Positions 54,087 through 63,897 of a stretch of 64,000 bases of DNA are shown piece by piece (positions within the stretch are counted from its first letter, which is position 1; each line of letters starts with the position of its first letter). The stretch is from Blastocatellia bacterium AA13. Its GTDB lineage: Bacteria; Acidobacteriota; Blastocatellia; UBA7656. Under the pieces are notes generated by a model that saw nothing but the letters and a program-made list of their open reading frames with translations, was not told the DNA's origin and made no database searches. The translations under genes and the position numbers were made by a program. Location of the stretch: contig QHVH01000029.1 of assembly GCA_003222245.1 (NCBI GenBank), positions 1 through 64,000 on the forward strand. Reading direction: 5' to 3'.

Positions 54087-55403
54087 GTGAGTCCGGACGA
54101 ATGCATTCCCAATTTGCCGATCAAAATTCCTGATACAATGAAGTATCCAAAAGTTGATGCGATGATCAACGACGCCGAAAAACTGCACGCTCCACCGCGA
54201 CATATCGAGTGGCTGCATTCGATTGTTCGAGTATTTCTGGCGCTCGTGGTCATAGCCAACGCGGTTACACCGACGGCGCAATTGTCGGCTCTGGCGCCGC
54301 GGCCCTGGGCTCGTCGAGCATCGCACTCCGAATCCGCCGCTAAATATCCCGAGAAACTATCGGCGGAGGAATTCGCCAGGCTGGTGAACAGCCTGTCGGA
54401 AGAGGGCGGATTCTTTCGGTCCGACAACTTCACCTCGAATGAGACTTCTTATCTCCACGTAGTAAGCAAGCTGCACCAGTTGGGGGCCAGCGGCGGAGCA
54501 TACATAGGCGTCGGACCCGAGCAGAACTTCACCTACATAGCGAAGATTCGGCCAAAGATTGCGTTCATCGTCGACATTCGCAGACAGGCAATCATTCAGC
54601 ACCTGATGTTCAAAGCCATTTTTAATATGGCTTCAACGCGTGCTCAGTTCCTGTCGCTGCTGTTCAGCCGATCCATACCAAAAAACAAGCTTCCAAAGGC
54701 GGACGCGCCCGTTGTCGATATAGTCGGCGCTATCAGTGACGTTCAGCCGGACGAGCACACTTATAAGAAGAACCTTGCGGAAATCCGAAAGGAGATAACT
54801 GACAAGTTCAAAGTGCAGCTCTCGGAGCCCGATATTTCGAGCCTTGAGTACGTATACAGGAGCTTCCGCACTGACGGTCTTGAAATCGGCTATCGCGTGG
54901 ATGGACGGCGCGCCGACTGGTTTCCAACGCTGCGCGAGTTGATACTCGAGACGGACCAGACGGGAAAGCTTGGTAACTTTCTCGCAAGCAAAGAGGACTA
55001 TGACTTTGTCCGAGACATGGAGCGAAAGAATCTCGTAATTCCAGTCGTAGGCGACTTCGGAGGCAAGAAAGCACTCGCGGCGATTGGAGAATACCTGAAG
55101 AAAAACGGCTATACAGTTACCGCGTTTTACGTTTCGAATGTCGAGCAATACCTATTTCAGGGTCTTGTCTTTCCGGACTTCGTTGAAAACGTGCGCAAGC
55201 TGCCCATCGACGAGCACAGCCTCTTCATCCGAGCTTATCCCAATCAGCGCTACATGCACCCCGCCCGAATCGGCAGGCATATGATTACGACTCTGCTGCA
55301 GCAAATGAGCGTGTTTATTAGCGACTTCGATGAAGGGCGATACCTGAGTTACTACGACCTCGTTTCAACCCACTACATAGCCGGCGAGAATCCACCCCGC
55401 TAA
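54087..55403 (+). CDS. Conserved hypothetical membrane-anchored protein
   Basis: The 438-aa product has one hydrophobic segment near residue 45-65 (SIVRVFLALVVIANAVTPTA). A soluble domain follows with GASGGAYIGVGPEQNFTYIA, KIAFIVDIRRQAIIQHLMFK and GLEIGYRVDGRRADWFPTLR. The second of these resembles the nucleotide or SAM-binding strand of a Rossmann-like methyltransferase, but the family is not known to me. I prefer the GTG at 54087, which has GGAGG 5 nt upstream, to the ATG at 54048. Confidence 0.65.
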   Translation: MSPDECIPNLPIKIPDTMKYPKVDAMINDAEKLHAPPRHIEWLHSIVRVFLALVVIANAVTPTAQLSALAPRPWARRASHSESAAKYPEKLSAEEFARLVNSLSEEGGFFRSDNFTSNETSYLHVVSKLHQLGASGGAYIGVGPEQNFTYIAKIRPKIAFIVDIRRQAIIQHLMFKAIFNMASTRAQFLSLLFSRSIPKNKLPKADAPVVDIVGAISDVQPDEHTYKKNLAEIRKEITDKFKVQLSEPDISSLEYVYRSFRTDGLEIGYRVDGRRADWFPTLRELILETDQTGKLGNFLASKEDYDFVRDMERKNLVIPVVGDFGGKKALAAIGEYLKKNGYTVTAFYVSNVEQYLFQGLVFPDFVENVRKLPIDEHSLFIRAYPNQRYMHPARIGRHMITTLLQQMSVFISDFDEGRYLSYYDLVSTHYIAGENPPR

Positions 55404-55651
55404 GGGTCTCGTTAAAAAGAACATCCCGTTTTGTCTTCCGGCCGCGGAGAGCATTGCGTGTCAAGTTTCGCGTGATCGAAATCGCGGAGCTCAGAGACGT
55501 TCTTGTCTCAGTATTTCAGCAGTCGCGTTACTATCGGGCCGCTCGTTCTTCCTTTACCGCCGAGCTTGTTCTATTATTCGCCTTCGCCAAAATTTGAGCC
55601 GTACTTACATTGGATCCGAGATCGAATTTAAATGTAACGCGAGGAGGTGCG

Positions 55652-56692
55652 ATGAGGAGAGCAGCAGCCGCGATGATATTCTGGCTGGCGTTGGCCGGCC
55701 TGACCACAGCGGGCGCTCCTGGGCTTGCTAGCCCGGCTGCGCCAAAGGCCGAAGACGACTTTCAACTGGTCAAAGTAGCCGAGGGCGTTTATGGCGCAAT
55801 AGCGAAATCCGGGGGCCTGGCGTCTGGCAACGCGGGCTTCATCGTTGGCGATTCGGGTGTCCTGGTCGTCGACACATTCTTCACGCCGATTGCGGCCAAT
55901 GAACTGATTGCCGAGATCGGAAAAGTTACCTCGCAGCCGATCAAATACGCGGTGAACACTCATTACCATCTCGACCATACCGGCGGTAATCAAGTTTTCA
56001 CCGAACGCAACGTACCTATCATCGCGCAGGAAAACGTAATGAAATGGCAGACTACGAAGAACCGGAAATTCCTGCCGACTCCCGAAGAGATGCAGAAGCG
56101 GCGCGCCGATACGGCGAAGCAGCTTGCCGATACGCCTGCTGATCAAAAGGACAAACGCGCGCAGCTCGAACGCCAGTTGAGCCGAATCGATGTGATGATG
56201 TCGATCAAGCTGACAAATCCCACGATTACCTTCAACTCCGGCGTCTTGCATCTCTACCTCGGAAGCCGTGAGGTCATACTGGTCACGCTGCCGGGACATA
56301 CCGGAGGAGACACGCTCGTCTATGTTCCCGACGCGGACGTGCTCTTCACGGGCGATATGGGCTGGGCGAAGACGCTTCCAAATCTTGTCGATGCTACCGT
56401 GAACGATTGGGTTCCGTCACTCGACAAGATTCTTTCCCATCACCCCAATTCTAAGTTCGTTCCAGGTCACGGCGAGGTTGCCGGCGCAGCCGAGATGCGA
56501 GATTTCCGCGACTATCTCGACCAGCTCCGCACGACGGTGAAGCAGGCAATCGAGAGCGGCCTTACGATCGAGCAGGCCAAACAACAGCTCAAACTGCCGG
56601 AGAAATACAAGGGCTTCGCGTTTCAAAACTTCGCGCAGTCGAACATCGAGGATATGTACAAAGAGCTGAAGGGCACGAAGCAGACCGGTTGA
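55652..56692 (+). CDS. Metallo-beta-lactamase-fold hydrolase, secreted
   Basis: The 346-aa product has a signal peptide (MIFWLALAGLTTAGAPG). The MBL fold follows, with HxHxDH at H104-H106-D108-H109 (NTHYHLDHTGG). LPGHTGGDT, FTGDMGW and KFVPGHGEV supply the other metal ligands. A helical insertion of about 60 residues (TPEEMQKRRADTAKQLADTP) lies between them. Related proteins include quinoprotein-like relay hydrolases. The ATG 55652 with GAGGAGG upstream is the start; the TTG at 55610 is rejected. Confidence 0.9.
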   Translation: MRRAAAAMIFWLALAGLTTAGAPGLASPAAPKAEDDFQLVKVAEGVYGAIAKSGGLASGNAGFIVGDSGVLVVDTFFTPIAANELIAEIGKVTSQPIKYAVNTHYHLDHTGGNQVFTERNVPIIAQENVMKWQTTKNRKFLPTPEEMQKRRADTAKQLADTPADQKDKRAQLERQLSRIDVMMSIKLTNPTITFNSGVLHLYLGSREVILVTLPGHTGGDTLVYVPDADVLFTGDMGWAKTLPNLVDATVNDWVPSLDKILSHHPNSKFVPGHGEVAGAAEMRDFRDYLDQLRTTVKQAIESGLTIEQAKQQLKLPEKYKGFAFQNFAQSNIEDMYKELKGTKQTG

Positions 56693-56868
56693 TCCGGCGC
56701 CGAAGCGCCATCACGCGTGTGCCGACGGGCTTTCATTTTCCCTAAAGCGTTCTGGCCCCGCTCAGCAGGCCGTGGCGCGGGCATAAAGCTGCAAGAGGTT
56801 CTCCGGCTCATCGTAAACGATCCGCCTGCCAGCGCGTAGATCGCGGCGCATCAGCCGCACCATCTTCG

Positions 56869-57558
56869 TCAACATAAGTTGAGCAGCTTGATTATCTCCT
56901 TCAGGCGCGTCTCCTGAATCTGTTTTAAGGCTTGGTTCGCTTTCCGATACACGCCGGGATCCGCCTGGTTTGGATCACCGTCGGAGAAGGGCGGTTGCGG
57001 CGCATATTGGATCAGCAATTGCGCCTCTTTAGCAGCCTCATCGCCTGCGAGCAGAGCTACTACCTTGAGGGCGCCGTCAATGCCCGCGCTGACGCCGCTC
57101 GTGGTGATGCGCGAGCCCGATACAACGTATCGCGGATAGCCCGGACTGACCATCACTTGAGGGAACAGGTTCAGACACGGCAGCGAGTCCCAGTGAGTCG
57201 TGGCTTCGTGGCCGTCGAGCAGCCCTGCGGCAGCCATCAAGAGCGAGCCGGTGCAAACGCCCATCACGTGTGACGCGGCCTCGGCGGCCCTGTTCAGATA
57301 AGCGATGTACCGCTTGTTGGTCATCATCTGTATCTGCCCCAATCCACCCGGCACCACCAACAGATGGAGGGATGGCGCGTCGTCAAATGTGTAATCGGGC
57401 ACAACCTTGAGCTTTGAGTCCGTCTCAACCGGCTGCATGTCGGCAGCGATGAGATAAATGTTGTGAAAGTGCTGAGCGAATACTTCATAGGGCCCCGTGA
57501 TGTCGAGCAAGTCGCACTGAGGGAAAATCGCGATGCCAATGTTGAGGGACGATGTCAT
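56869..57558 (-). CDS. DJ-1/PfpI family protein
   Basis: The 229-aa protein has the DJ-1/PfpI fold, with the nucleophile elbow C102 in SHVMGVCTGSLLMAAAGLLD. DITGPYEVF near the N-terminus and ITTSGVSAGIDGAL near residue 165 match the isonitrile hydratase-like and GlxA-like branch. No AraC-type DNA-binding domain follows, so it is a stand-alone enzyme. AAGGAG stands 8 nt before the ATG. Confidence 0.88.
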   Translation of the reverse strand: MTSSLNIGIAIFPQCDLLDITGPYEVFAQHFHNIYLIAADMQPVETDSKLKVVPDYTFDDAPSLHLLVVPGGLGQIQMMTNKRYIAYLNRAAEAASHVMGVCTGSLLMAAAGLLDGHEATTHWDSLPCLNLFPQVMVSPGYPRYVVSGSRITTSGVSAGIDGALKVVALLAGDEAAKEAQLLIQYAPQPPFSDGDPNQADPGVYRKANQALKQIQETRLKEIIKLLNLC

Positions 57559-57685
57559 TGTCTTAACTCCTTTTCCGGGCGGACCAGTAACCTCTCAGCG
57601 CGGCGCGCCGGGAGGAACCAGATAATGTTTGTTGACCTGCGCGCGGGGCGAGCGCGCCGGTTCAAATCCTGCTCTGATAACCGCG

Positions 57686-58111
57686 CTACGCTTCGAGAGG
57701 CTGATCGGGTTCTTCGCAGTTGATCAGCCACGATATTCCGAACGGATCTACGAGCACGCCAAAAAGCGCTGCCCAGAAAGTTTTCTCGAGCGGCACGACA
57801 ACTCTACCGTTGCTTGAAAGCTCGCGAAAGATACGCTCGGCTTCGGCCGTGCTTTTGATTTGCAGCGAGAGTGAGAAGCCTTTCGGTTCCTCATAGCGTT
57901 CAGGAGCTACGTCGGCGGCCATTAGCACCTGCTCGCCGATGGTAATGCTGCCGTGCATTATCTTCTCCTGCCAGTCCGCCGGGACCTCGCCCGACATGGG
58001 GGAGCCGGCGTAACGAAAGATCGGTCCGATCTCGCCGCCCAGACATTGCTGATAAAAATTGAAGGCTTCCTCGCACCGTCCATTAAAACTCAGATAGGGG
58101 TTCATTTGCAT
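57686..58111 (-). CDS. VOC-family (PhnB/glyoxalase-like) protein
   Basis: The product of about 141 aa matches the PhnB-like branch of the VOC superfamily: MNPYLSFNGRCEEAFNFYQQ, GEVPADWQEKIMHGSITIGE, and KTFWAALFGVLVDPFGISWL. These proteins use paired beta-alpha-beta-beta-beta units. The function of most is unknown. The start is at 58111 or 58105, since AGAGGTG lies just before. It begins 10 nt after the stop of the upstream membrane protein, so the two are probably co-transcribed. Confidence 0.88.
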   Translation of the reverse strand: MQMNPYLSFNGRCEEAFNFYQQCLGGEIGPIFRYAGSPMSGEVPADWQEKIMHGSITIGEQVLMAADVAPERYEEPKGFSLSLQIKSTAEAERIFRELSSNGRVVVPLEKTFWAALFGVLVDPFGISWLINCEEPDQPLEA

Positions 58112-58120
58112 ATTCACCTC

Positions 58121-59677
58121 TTATCGGATCTTTAAGACCGCTACGTTTGGATCTGAATAGACCCTCTCAAAGTCCTCGGTCTCGTCCACCGAGTCCATAA
58201 AATCAGACCGGCGGTTCTCGGTGACAACGTACTCCGCTCCGAATCGCTCGCGAATAACTCGCGCCGGGGCGCTCTGATCTCCGGCGACAACCTTTTCGTA
58301 TACGCTCCATAGATCGGGATCGCGATTATAGAGATAGGTCGGATCGAGTCCGGTTATAAACCTGTTGTGCGAGTTGTAGTAGAAGAGCATCGGAAACTGA
58401 TCCCAGTCCGTGTTGAATACCATCGAATCGACGGGAGTGTTGGCGGCAAGCCATTCAGCCGCGCCTTTGAACTTAAAGGGATCGTCTTCGTCGCGAACGC
58501 TCGTATATGCGCCCCACACATTCGATCCGATCCATATCACAAGAACAAGTCCAGCCACGCCGGCCCCGATCGAAAAGATCACCTTATCTCGAAGCCGGCT
58601 CGGCCGCCATTCGCCCGCGGACTCGATCCGCGGAGCTATGGTGAAAGCGGCGAACAGAACGGCAAAAGGAGGGAAGTACTCTACGAAGCGCCGCGACTTG
58701 AACAGCATCACCAGGAATACTGTAGAGATGATCAGGAAGAAGAGCGGCTTGAGATCCGCTCCAGTGCGCTTGAAGTCGAATGCAAATAGACCCGCGAGAA
58801 AAACGATCAGTGCGAGTCCGCTCCATTCGGCAAGCGGCCACGTTTCGTAGGGGTACCATTCCACTCCGACGCTGACGGAATAGTTCGCGGGCAGCTTCAT
58901 CAGCGCGTGCTCCATCATCAGGCTCACATTTTTTGGGAAGTACGGATTGATCACCAGGCCGGCCGCTATACCGACGAGCGAAGCAAGCGCCGGCTTTAGA
59001 TCGATTCCGCGCGATGAAAGATATTCGGCGACCGCGTAAGCCAGTGCAAAGACGAACAGCAATGGAAAGAGGCTGTACGACCACACGAAGACAAAGCCGA
59101 GGACGGCAAGTAATAAATACTTACGTTCCAGTATCAGGTAGCAGCCGAGGCCGAGCAGCACTATCGAAAGTCCCGGCGCCCGAGTCATCGACATCCTGTA
59201 TAGAAAAGGTTGGGCGCTTCCGATCAGCAAGGCGAGCCACAGCCAGCGGAATCGTATCTTATACACGAGGAGCAGCCAAAAGAGCGTTGTCAGCGCGAGG
59301 CTCGAGAAGAATACAGCGGCCTGTTTTGCGCCCGGCCGCAGGTCTCCATAGGTGAACGGGATCAACAGAACGTGAAACAGAAAGTGATGATCCGCATATT
59401 GACGCTCATTGAGAGTCGTCAACGGCAGCGAGTTGAATTCCGGCAAGTGCGGAGCTGAATCCCGCAGCATGCGGCTCCATTTGATGTGGTAGTACCCATC
59501 ATTGTCGAGAATTGCAGGACCCGCGAATTCGATCGTGTACATCACCGCGAACACGACGGCAAAAGCGAGCCCGATCTCGGCGAGCCTCCGAATGCGCTTC
59601 CGTCTCGGGTTTATCTCGTGAGATGTGGCCGCGTCATCGATCGGAACTATCAGTGAGTGTTCCTCGCTGGTGGCCAT
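58121..59677 (-). CDS. GT-C fold membrane protein, STT3-like
   Basis: The 518-aa product has about eleven membrane segments. The first external loop has AILDNDGYYHIKWSRMLRDS, an acidic D-x-D type motif close to that of oligosaccharyltransferases and other GT-C glycosyltransferases. A soluble C-terminal domain (about 400-518) contains FNTDWDQFPMLFYYNSHNRF, as in similar bacterial proteins. It probably transfers sugars from a lipid carrier. I use the ATG 59677; the TTG at 59716 is less likely. Confidence 0.75.
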   Translation of the reverse strand: MATSEEHSLIVPIDDAATSHEINPRRKRIRRLAEIGLAFAVVFAVMYTIEFAGPAILDNDGYYHIKWSRMLRDSAPHLPEFNSLPLTTLNERQYADHHFLFHVLLIPFTYGDLRPGAKQAAVFFSSLALTTLFWLLLVYKIRFRWLWLALLIGSAQPFLYRMSMTRAPGLSIVLLGLGCYLILERKYLLLAVLGFVFVWSYSLFPLLFVFALAYAVAEYLSSRGIDLKPALASLVGIAAGLVINPYFPKNVSLMMEHALMKLPANYSVSVGVEWYPYETWPLAEWSGLALIVFLAGLFAFDFKRTGADLKPLFFLIISTVFLVMLFKSRRFVEYFPPFAVLFAAFTIAPRIESAGEWRPSRLRDKVIFSIGAGVAGLVLVIWIGSNVWGAYTSVRDEDDPFKFKGAAEWLAANTPVDSMVFNTDWDQFPMLFYYNSHNRFITGLDPTYLYNRDPDLWSVYEKVVAGDQSAPARVIRERFGAEYVVTENRRSDFMDSVDETEDFERVYSDPNVAVLKIR

Positions 59678-59722
59678 ATGAGGTTGAAAGGCTGGTCTCG
59701 ATTGTCGGCGATCCAAGAAGCA

Positions 59723-61921
59723 CTATTTCACGCGGGCGGTGATATCCTCCACGCGCTTGCCGAGTTCTTCAAGCTGCTCGATCAACTGCGTCGCGTCAGG
59801 GTCTTCCATTTGGCGCAATTCGCCCGCCAGTTTTGTGATCCGTTCGGATAGCGAGGCCGCGTCGCGGCGGGCGTCGCTCTTGCTGAACAGCCTGTAAAGA
59901 AGGGATTGGGTCCTATGATCGAGATCCTCCGTATCGGCTTTGAGCTTGGCTACGAGCGCGGTGAATGCGATGATCTGAAGCCGTCTGAGATTCTTCGCCT
60001 CTTCATCCAGCTTTGTAGTTCGCTCGCCGAGCTCCTCGGTTCTCGCCTCCACTTCGCGCGCGCGCCTGTCGACTTCTTTTTCGAGAGCGTCCGTTCGAGT
60101 GGTTATGATCGCGGCCCGTTCCGTAGCTCGTCCGGCCTGATCCGAAGCGCGGGCCGCGCGGGTCTCAACGTCGGACATTTTGCTTGTGACTTTCTTCTCG
60201 ACCGCGTCGGCCTGTTGTTTGGCGGCGCTCGCATCGCCGATCGCCTGGCCGGCCCTGCTGTCGGCCGCGTTTGCGCGGGCATTCAGATCAGTCATTTGCC
60301 CGGGAAGAGCGGAAGCTGTCTGCTGCAGTTGCGAAGTCGTCCCTGTTAAAGAGCCAAGCTCCGCGCGCTGTCTCGCAATAAGCTGGGCCTGCTGCTTGAG
60401 CTTCTTCGATGTGTCGTAGTCGACATCTTCCACCTGGCTCCTCAACTCGGCGACCACCCCCTGGAGCTGTTCCTTCGTCTGTTGATCGCCGGCCGCTCCG
60501 GCACTATGGGCGGCGTCGTTTGTGCCCGCGCGAACTCCCGTATTGTCGGAGCCAAGGAACATGATGTAGCCGCGAATGAAGGCAAGCTGCGATGAGTAGT
60601 GATGCGGAGCCGCGGCGAGCCAAAGCAAATAGGTCAATATCCAGAAGAGAAATACCAGAATGCCTGCGGAGATCGAAACGCGCAGAAACGCGCGATGAAC
60701 GTTCGAGAGAATCTTGTGCGGTGCGTCGAAGAAATAGGGCTGCGTGAGCCTGGCGCTCTCCGGAAAAGCTTGAGAAGAGGTCCTTGCGCCGCTCTGCGTT
60801 GTCGACAGCGCCGGTCCGTTCGCCCTGCCTTTATTGCCGAAGGACGAGAAAAGCGGCCTGGCGAGATAAGCGATCAGAAAGCACAGAGTCAACACGGCTA
60901 ACCAGACGATCCCCCACTTCCTCGAAGCGGCTGCGATTGAGTTCAAGTAATCGCTATATACTCTGCTGTCTCGTTCTCTCAGCAGCGGTTGCATCTGCCA
61001 TACGCCGAGGGCGCGCTGATTGACCTCGGCAGTCATCGCGCTCACCTCCTGATCAACGCGGTCTTCTGAAAAAATCCTGTTCCGTTCCAGATAGTATTTG
61101 AGCCATTCCCTGAAAGCCTCGCGATCCTGGCCCGCGTCGAGGTAGTCATTCATCACCTGCATGGAGTCGCGCCAGGCGCCATCGTTGGCTGGATCGAACC
61201 TTGCGGTGATCCAGCGGCCCGGCCCATTACGGAAGTATCGCTCGTAATCCTGCTTGAAGGCCGCGTCTTTCATCAGCCAGTTCATGTCTTCCCAGCCCTG
61301 ATAACCTTGAAGACCCAGGCCGCGTTGAATCGCGAATTGCTCGAGCGAAGACTTTGTTCGTGTCGGATTCACTTTTCCGCGGACCGCCAAATAAGTTCCC
61401 AGCGCTGAAAAAGCCATAATCAAAATCAGAGCCGGGCCCGTTACTCGCCATCCGCCAAAAAAGCGCCCGCCCATCACGGCCGCTATGGCGGCAAGAGGAG
61501 TGACTGCGAAGAACAGGAAGAGTACGAGGTAAGTAAAAAACAACTCATCTAGCGGCCGCGTGTCAGCGGATTGGCCGGCTCGGGCAAGTCCCGAGAAGAT
61601 CGCCGCAAACGCAAGCACAAGCAGCAGAGCGAGCTGATTGCAGAGAAGAACCAGAAGAAAGATAAGCAACCGGGCGCCGAGTCGCCGCGAGCAGATTCGC
61701 TGCCAGAGCGAACCATTCATCCGGTCATAAATCTGTTTGCGGATTAACTGTACCTCGTCGTCTACGCCGTCTGATGAAATAGAATCGAGCTCGCGTTTGA
61801 GGGCCGCAAGTTTTATGGCGGCCGCGAGCCTTCCGAATAGAGACGCCTTACGTCTCTTTTCATCGAGGATTCCGAGGAACTCCCTCAGTACGTCAGCATC
61901 CCTGGCTATGACCTGATTCAT
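59723..61921 (-). CDS. Large membrane protein with coiled-coil C-terminus
   Basis: The 732-aa product has about four or five membrane segments near 85-185 and two more near 345 and 430. A long coiled-coil region (about 490-730) follows, dominated by Ala, Gln, Glu and Arg (TDLNARANAADSRAGQAIGD, ERAAIITTRTDALEKEVDRR). A soluble part lies between (about 200-330). I do not recognise a family. The layout suits a membrane-anchored scaffold. It lies just upstream of the STT3-like gene on the same strand. Confidence 0.6.
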   Translation of the reverse strand: MNQVIARDADVLREFLGILDEKRRKASLFGRLAAAIKLAALKRELDSISSDGVDDEVQLIRKQIYDRMNGSLWQRICSRRLGARLLIFLLVLLCNQLALLLVLAFAAIFSGLARAGQSADTRPLDELFFTYLVLFLFFAVTPLAAIAAVMGGRFFGGWRVTGPALILIMAFSALGTYLAVRGKVNPTRTKSSLEQFAIQRGLGLQGYQGWEDMNWLMKDAAFKQDYERYFRNGPGRWITARFDPANDGAWRDSMQVMNDYLDAGQDREAFREWLKYYLERNRIFSEDRVDQEVSAMTAEVNQRALGVWQMQPLLRERDSRVYSDYLNSIAAASRKWGIVWLAVLTLCFLIAYLARPLFSSFGNKGRANGPALSTTQSGARTSSQAFPESARLTQPYFFDAPHKILSNVHRAFLRVSISAGILVFLFWILTYLLWLAAAPHHYSSQLAFIRGYIMFLGSDNTGVRAGTNDAAHSAGAAGDQQTKEQLQGVVAELRSQVEDVDYDTSKKLKQQAQLIARQRAELGSLTGTTSQLQQTASALPGQMTDLNARANAADSRAGQAIGDASAAKQQADAVEKKVTSKMSDVETRAARASDQAGRATERAAIITTRTDALEKEVDRRAREVEARTEELGERTTKLDEEAKNLRRLQIIAFTALVAKLKADTEDLDHRTQSLLYRLFSKSDARRDAASLSERITKLAGELRQMEDPDATQLIEQLEELGKRVEDITARVK

Positions 61922-61946
61922 CTTCGTGATTGCCTTTATGAATTCG

Positions 61947-62729
61947 TCACGTATCGAAATTTTGAATCGAACGCAGCTCTTCTCCGGTTATCGCGTCGAC
62001 ATATACCAGCCACGAAAGCGACTTTCCGGCGGTGATCTCCCATGCGAGGTGGATCTCCAGCCCTTTCCCTTTTTCTACGGGCAGAACGACTAGATGCTTC
62101 ACGGTCAGATCGGAGCGGTCGCCAATCTTCACCTGTTGAGTCGCGCCGGAGATGTCGCGATAGCTGAAAGAGCGTCCGATCAGTTTTCGGGCGGCTACTT
62201 CTCGGTCGATGGCCGGCTGTGTCGGCAGGTCGACAAGCGGAATAAACCGATCATCCATTTGGATCAAACGCCCGGCGGCGTCCAGAACGATCGTAAGCTG
62301 CCCATACCCGCCCACTATTGGAACCGAATAAAGAGTCTCGCGATAAGTGATGCGCTTTGATCCATCAGAAGCTACAACGCCGACAAGCGAGATCGAGCTT
62401 GGATCGGCGCCGATGAGATCGCGCCACCTGTCGATAAAACTCTTTACACCTTCAAGAAGCGCTATGTCCGTCGAATTCGCTGCTGGTTGAAGATTGATGA
62501 TCTTGATTCCGCCCTGGACGCCCAGCAGCGACCTCAGCCGATAGGTCAGTGGATAGAGATCGGGAGGCGTCTGAGGAATGTGATAAAAGTCCAGCAAGCG
62601 CCTCCATTCGCGCTCCGCGCTTGCGCGGTTGTCGTTTGAGTCCACGATAACCGGTGGATAATTCTGCTTCTGGGTGGCCGGAGCTTGAAGGGCGAAAGCC
62701 AGTATGAAGGAGAGGGCGATAAGATTCAT
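61947..62729 (-). CDS. Secreted protein with FTP/PepSY-like propeptide domain
   Basis: The 260-aa product has a signal peptide (LIALSFILAFALQAPA). The mature part has SISLVGVVASDGSKRITYRE, YSVPIVGGYGQLTIVLDAAG, and SWLVYVDAITGEELRSIQN. This is the layout of the fungalysin/thermolysin propeptide and PepSY modules, which inhibit or fold a metalloprotease. No protease domain follows in this frame, so it may be a stand-alone inhibitor-like protein. Confidence 0.6.
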   Translation of the reverse strand: MNLIALSFILAFALQAPATQKQNYPPVIVDSNDNRASAEREWRRLLDFYHIPQTPPDLYPLTYRLRSLLGVQGGIKIINLQPAANSTDIALLEGVKSFIDRWRDLIGADPSSISLVGVVASDGSKRITYRETLYSVPIVGGYGQLTIVLDAAGRLIQMDDRFIPLVDLPTQPAIDREVAARKLIGRSFSYRDISGATQQVKIGDRSDLTVKHLVVLPVEKGKGLEIHLAWEITAGKSLSWLVYVDAITGEELRSIQNFDT

Positions 62730-62918
62730 AGAGAATCACGCAACAAAAACGCGATTATGCATCGCATGTCGACTACTGGCGCGCGCTAGAGAGTCTTGAT
62801 TATTCCTGATTTGAAGGGGTCAGGCAAGGTAGCGGATCAGGGGAGTGTGCGCGAACGAATTTATTTACAATGAGGAAAGAAATCTCGCTCCGACCGCGGA
62901 TTGCCTGGGCAATCTGAC

Positions 62919-63068
62919 GGGCAGTTGAGTGGGTAAGCTTACTGGGCACTTGAGTGGGTAAGCTTACTGGGCACTTGAGTGGGTAAGCTTACTCGGTAAG
63001 TTGATGGGCAAGTTCACTGGGCACTTGAGTGGGTAAGCTTACTCGGTAAGTTGATGGGCAAGTTCACT
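62919..63068 (+). repeat. Six tandem 25-nt units in two alternating types
   Basis: Six units of exactly 25 nt run from 62919. Type A (GGGCACTTGAGTGGGTAAGC...) occurs at 62919, 62944, 62969 and 63019, and type B (CGGTAAGTTGATGGGCAAGT...) at 62994 and 63044, giving the order A-A-A-B-A-B. The A unit contains the 10-nt palindrome GTAAGCTTAC. The period is not a multiple of three, so it is not coding. It lies in the upstream region of the SRPBCC gene; nothing else is seen in 62730-63186. Confidence 0.9.
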
Positions 63069-63186
63069 GGCAGCCAGCCTGTCCAGCCGCTATTCTGAAC
63101 CGATCGATATGGTCGAGTCCGCAGGGTCACACTCGTTAGAGTGAATGGACTCGCGAGGAGTACTCCGATGAGAGGAAGTAAGTGAC

Positions 63187-63768
63187 ATGCTTAAAAAGAG
63201 ATTGAACAAAATGAATATCGTACGATTGACCATTATAGTAATGCTCTTTTGCGCTCTGCATCCCGGCAGCTCGCGGGCCGATGTAACCGATTCAGCTCCG
63301 GGTGGCTTCACAATCAAGATAAGCGTCAACATTCATGCGGCTCCCGCGGAGGTATATAACAAATTCCTCAAGAATATCGGCGACTGGTGGAGTCCCGACC
63401 ATACTTTTTCGGGCGACTCTCACAATCTGTCGATCGAAGAACGTCCGCTGGGCTGTTTCTGTGAAAAGCTCCCGAATCAGGGTGCGGTCCGCCATATGGA
63501 AGTGATATTTCTTCAACCTGGGAAGCTCATAAGGATGTCGGGTGCTCTTGGACCGCTTCAGGCGCTGGCCGTCTCGGCTGTTGGCACGTTTACGCTATCG
63601 CCCACGCCGGAAGGCACGAAGCTCGATCTTACATATGTAGTCGGAGGATACTCGCCGCAGGGCTTGAATGGGATCGCGCCGATCGCGGACAACGTGCTGA
63701 CCCAGCAGCTAACGCGCCTTAAAAACTATGTCGAAACTGGCAATCCAGCCGGCTCCGCAAAGAAGTAA
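63187..63768 (+). CDS. SRPBCC-domain secreted protein
   Basis: The 193-aa product has a signal peptide (IVRLTIIVMLFCALHPGSSR). The remainder is like START/SRPBCC domains: FTIKISVNIHAAPAEVYNKF, FLKNIGDWWSPDHTFSGDS, and GTKLDLTYVVGGYSPQGLN near the end. The fold binds hydrophobic ligands. GAGAGGAAG precedes the ATG. The substrate is unknown. Confidence 0.8.
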   Translation: MLKKRLNKMNIVRLTIIVMLFCALHPGSSRADVTDSAPGGFTIKISVNIHAAPAEVYNKFLKNIGDWWSPDHTFSGDSHNLSIEERPLGCFCEKLPNQGAVRHMEVIFLQPGKLIRMSGALGPLQALAVSAVGTFTLSPTPEGTKLDLTYVVGGYSPQGLNGIAPIADNVLTQQLTRLKNYVETGNPAGSAKK

Positions 63769-63794
63769 TGAAGAAGTTACCAGCGCGAAAGAGT

Positions 63795-63884
63795 GAGCGC
63801 TATTGAATTGAGTGCTATTGAACTGATCGCCATTGAACTGATCGCCATTGAACTGAGTCCGATTGACCTGAGCGCTATTGAATT
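63795..63884 (+). repeat. Six tandem 15-nt units
   Basis: Six units of 15 nt such as GAGCGCTATTGAATT and GATCGCCATTGAACT follow each other with a few base changes. In one + strand frame they read as a pentapeptide repeat, S-A-I-E-L or I-A-I-E-L, without stops. That frame is in phase with the partial gene at 63898 and could begin at a GTG at 63793. It could therefore be a coding minisatellite or a non-coding leader. Confidence 0.8.
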
Positions 63885-63897
63885 GAGGATCCAGAGC

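Noticed and set aside
57615-57700. tRNA-like T-loop GGTTCAAATCC
   Set aside because: The T-stem is imperfect and no matching acceptor stem, D-arm or anticodon arm can be formed upstream.
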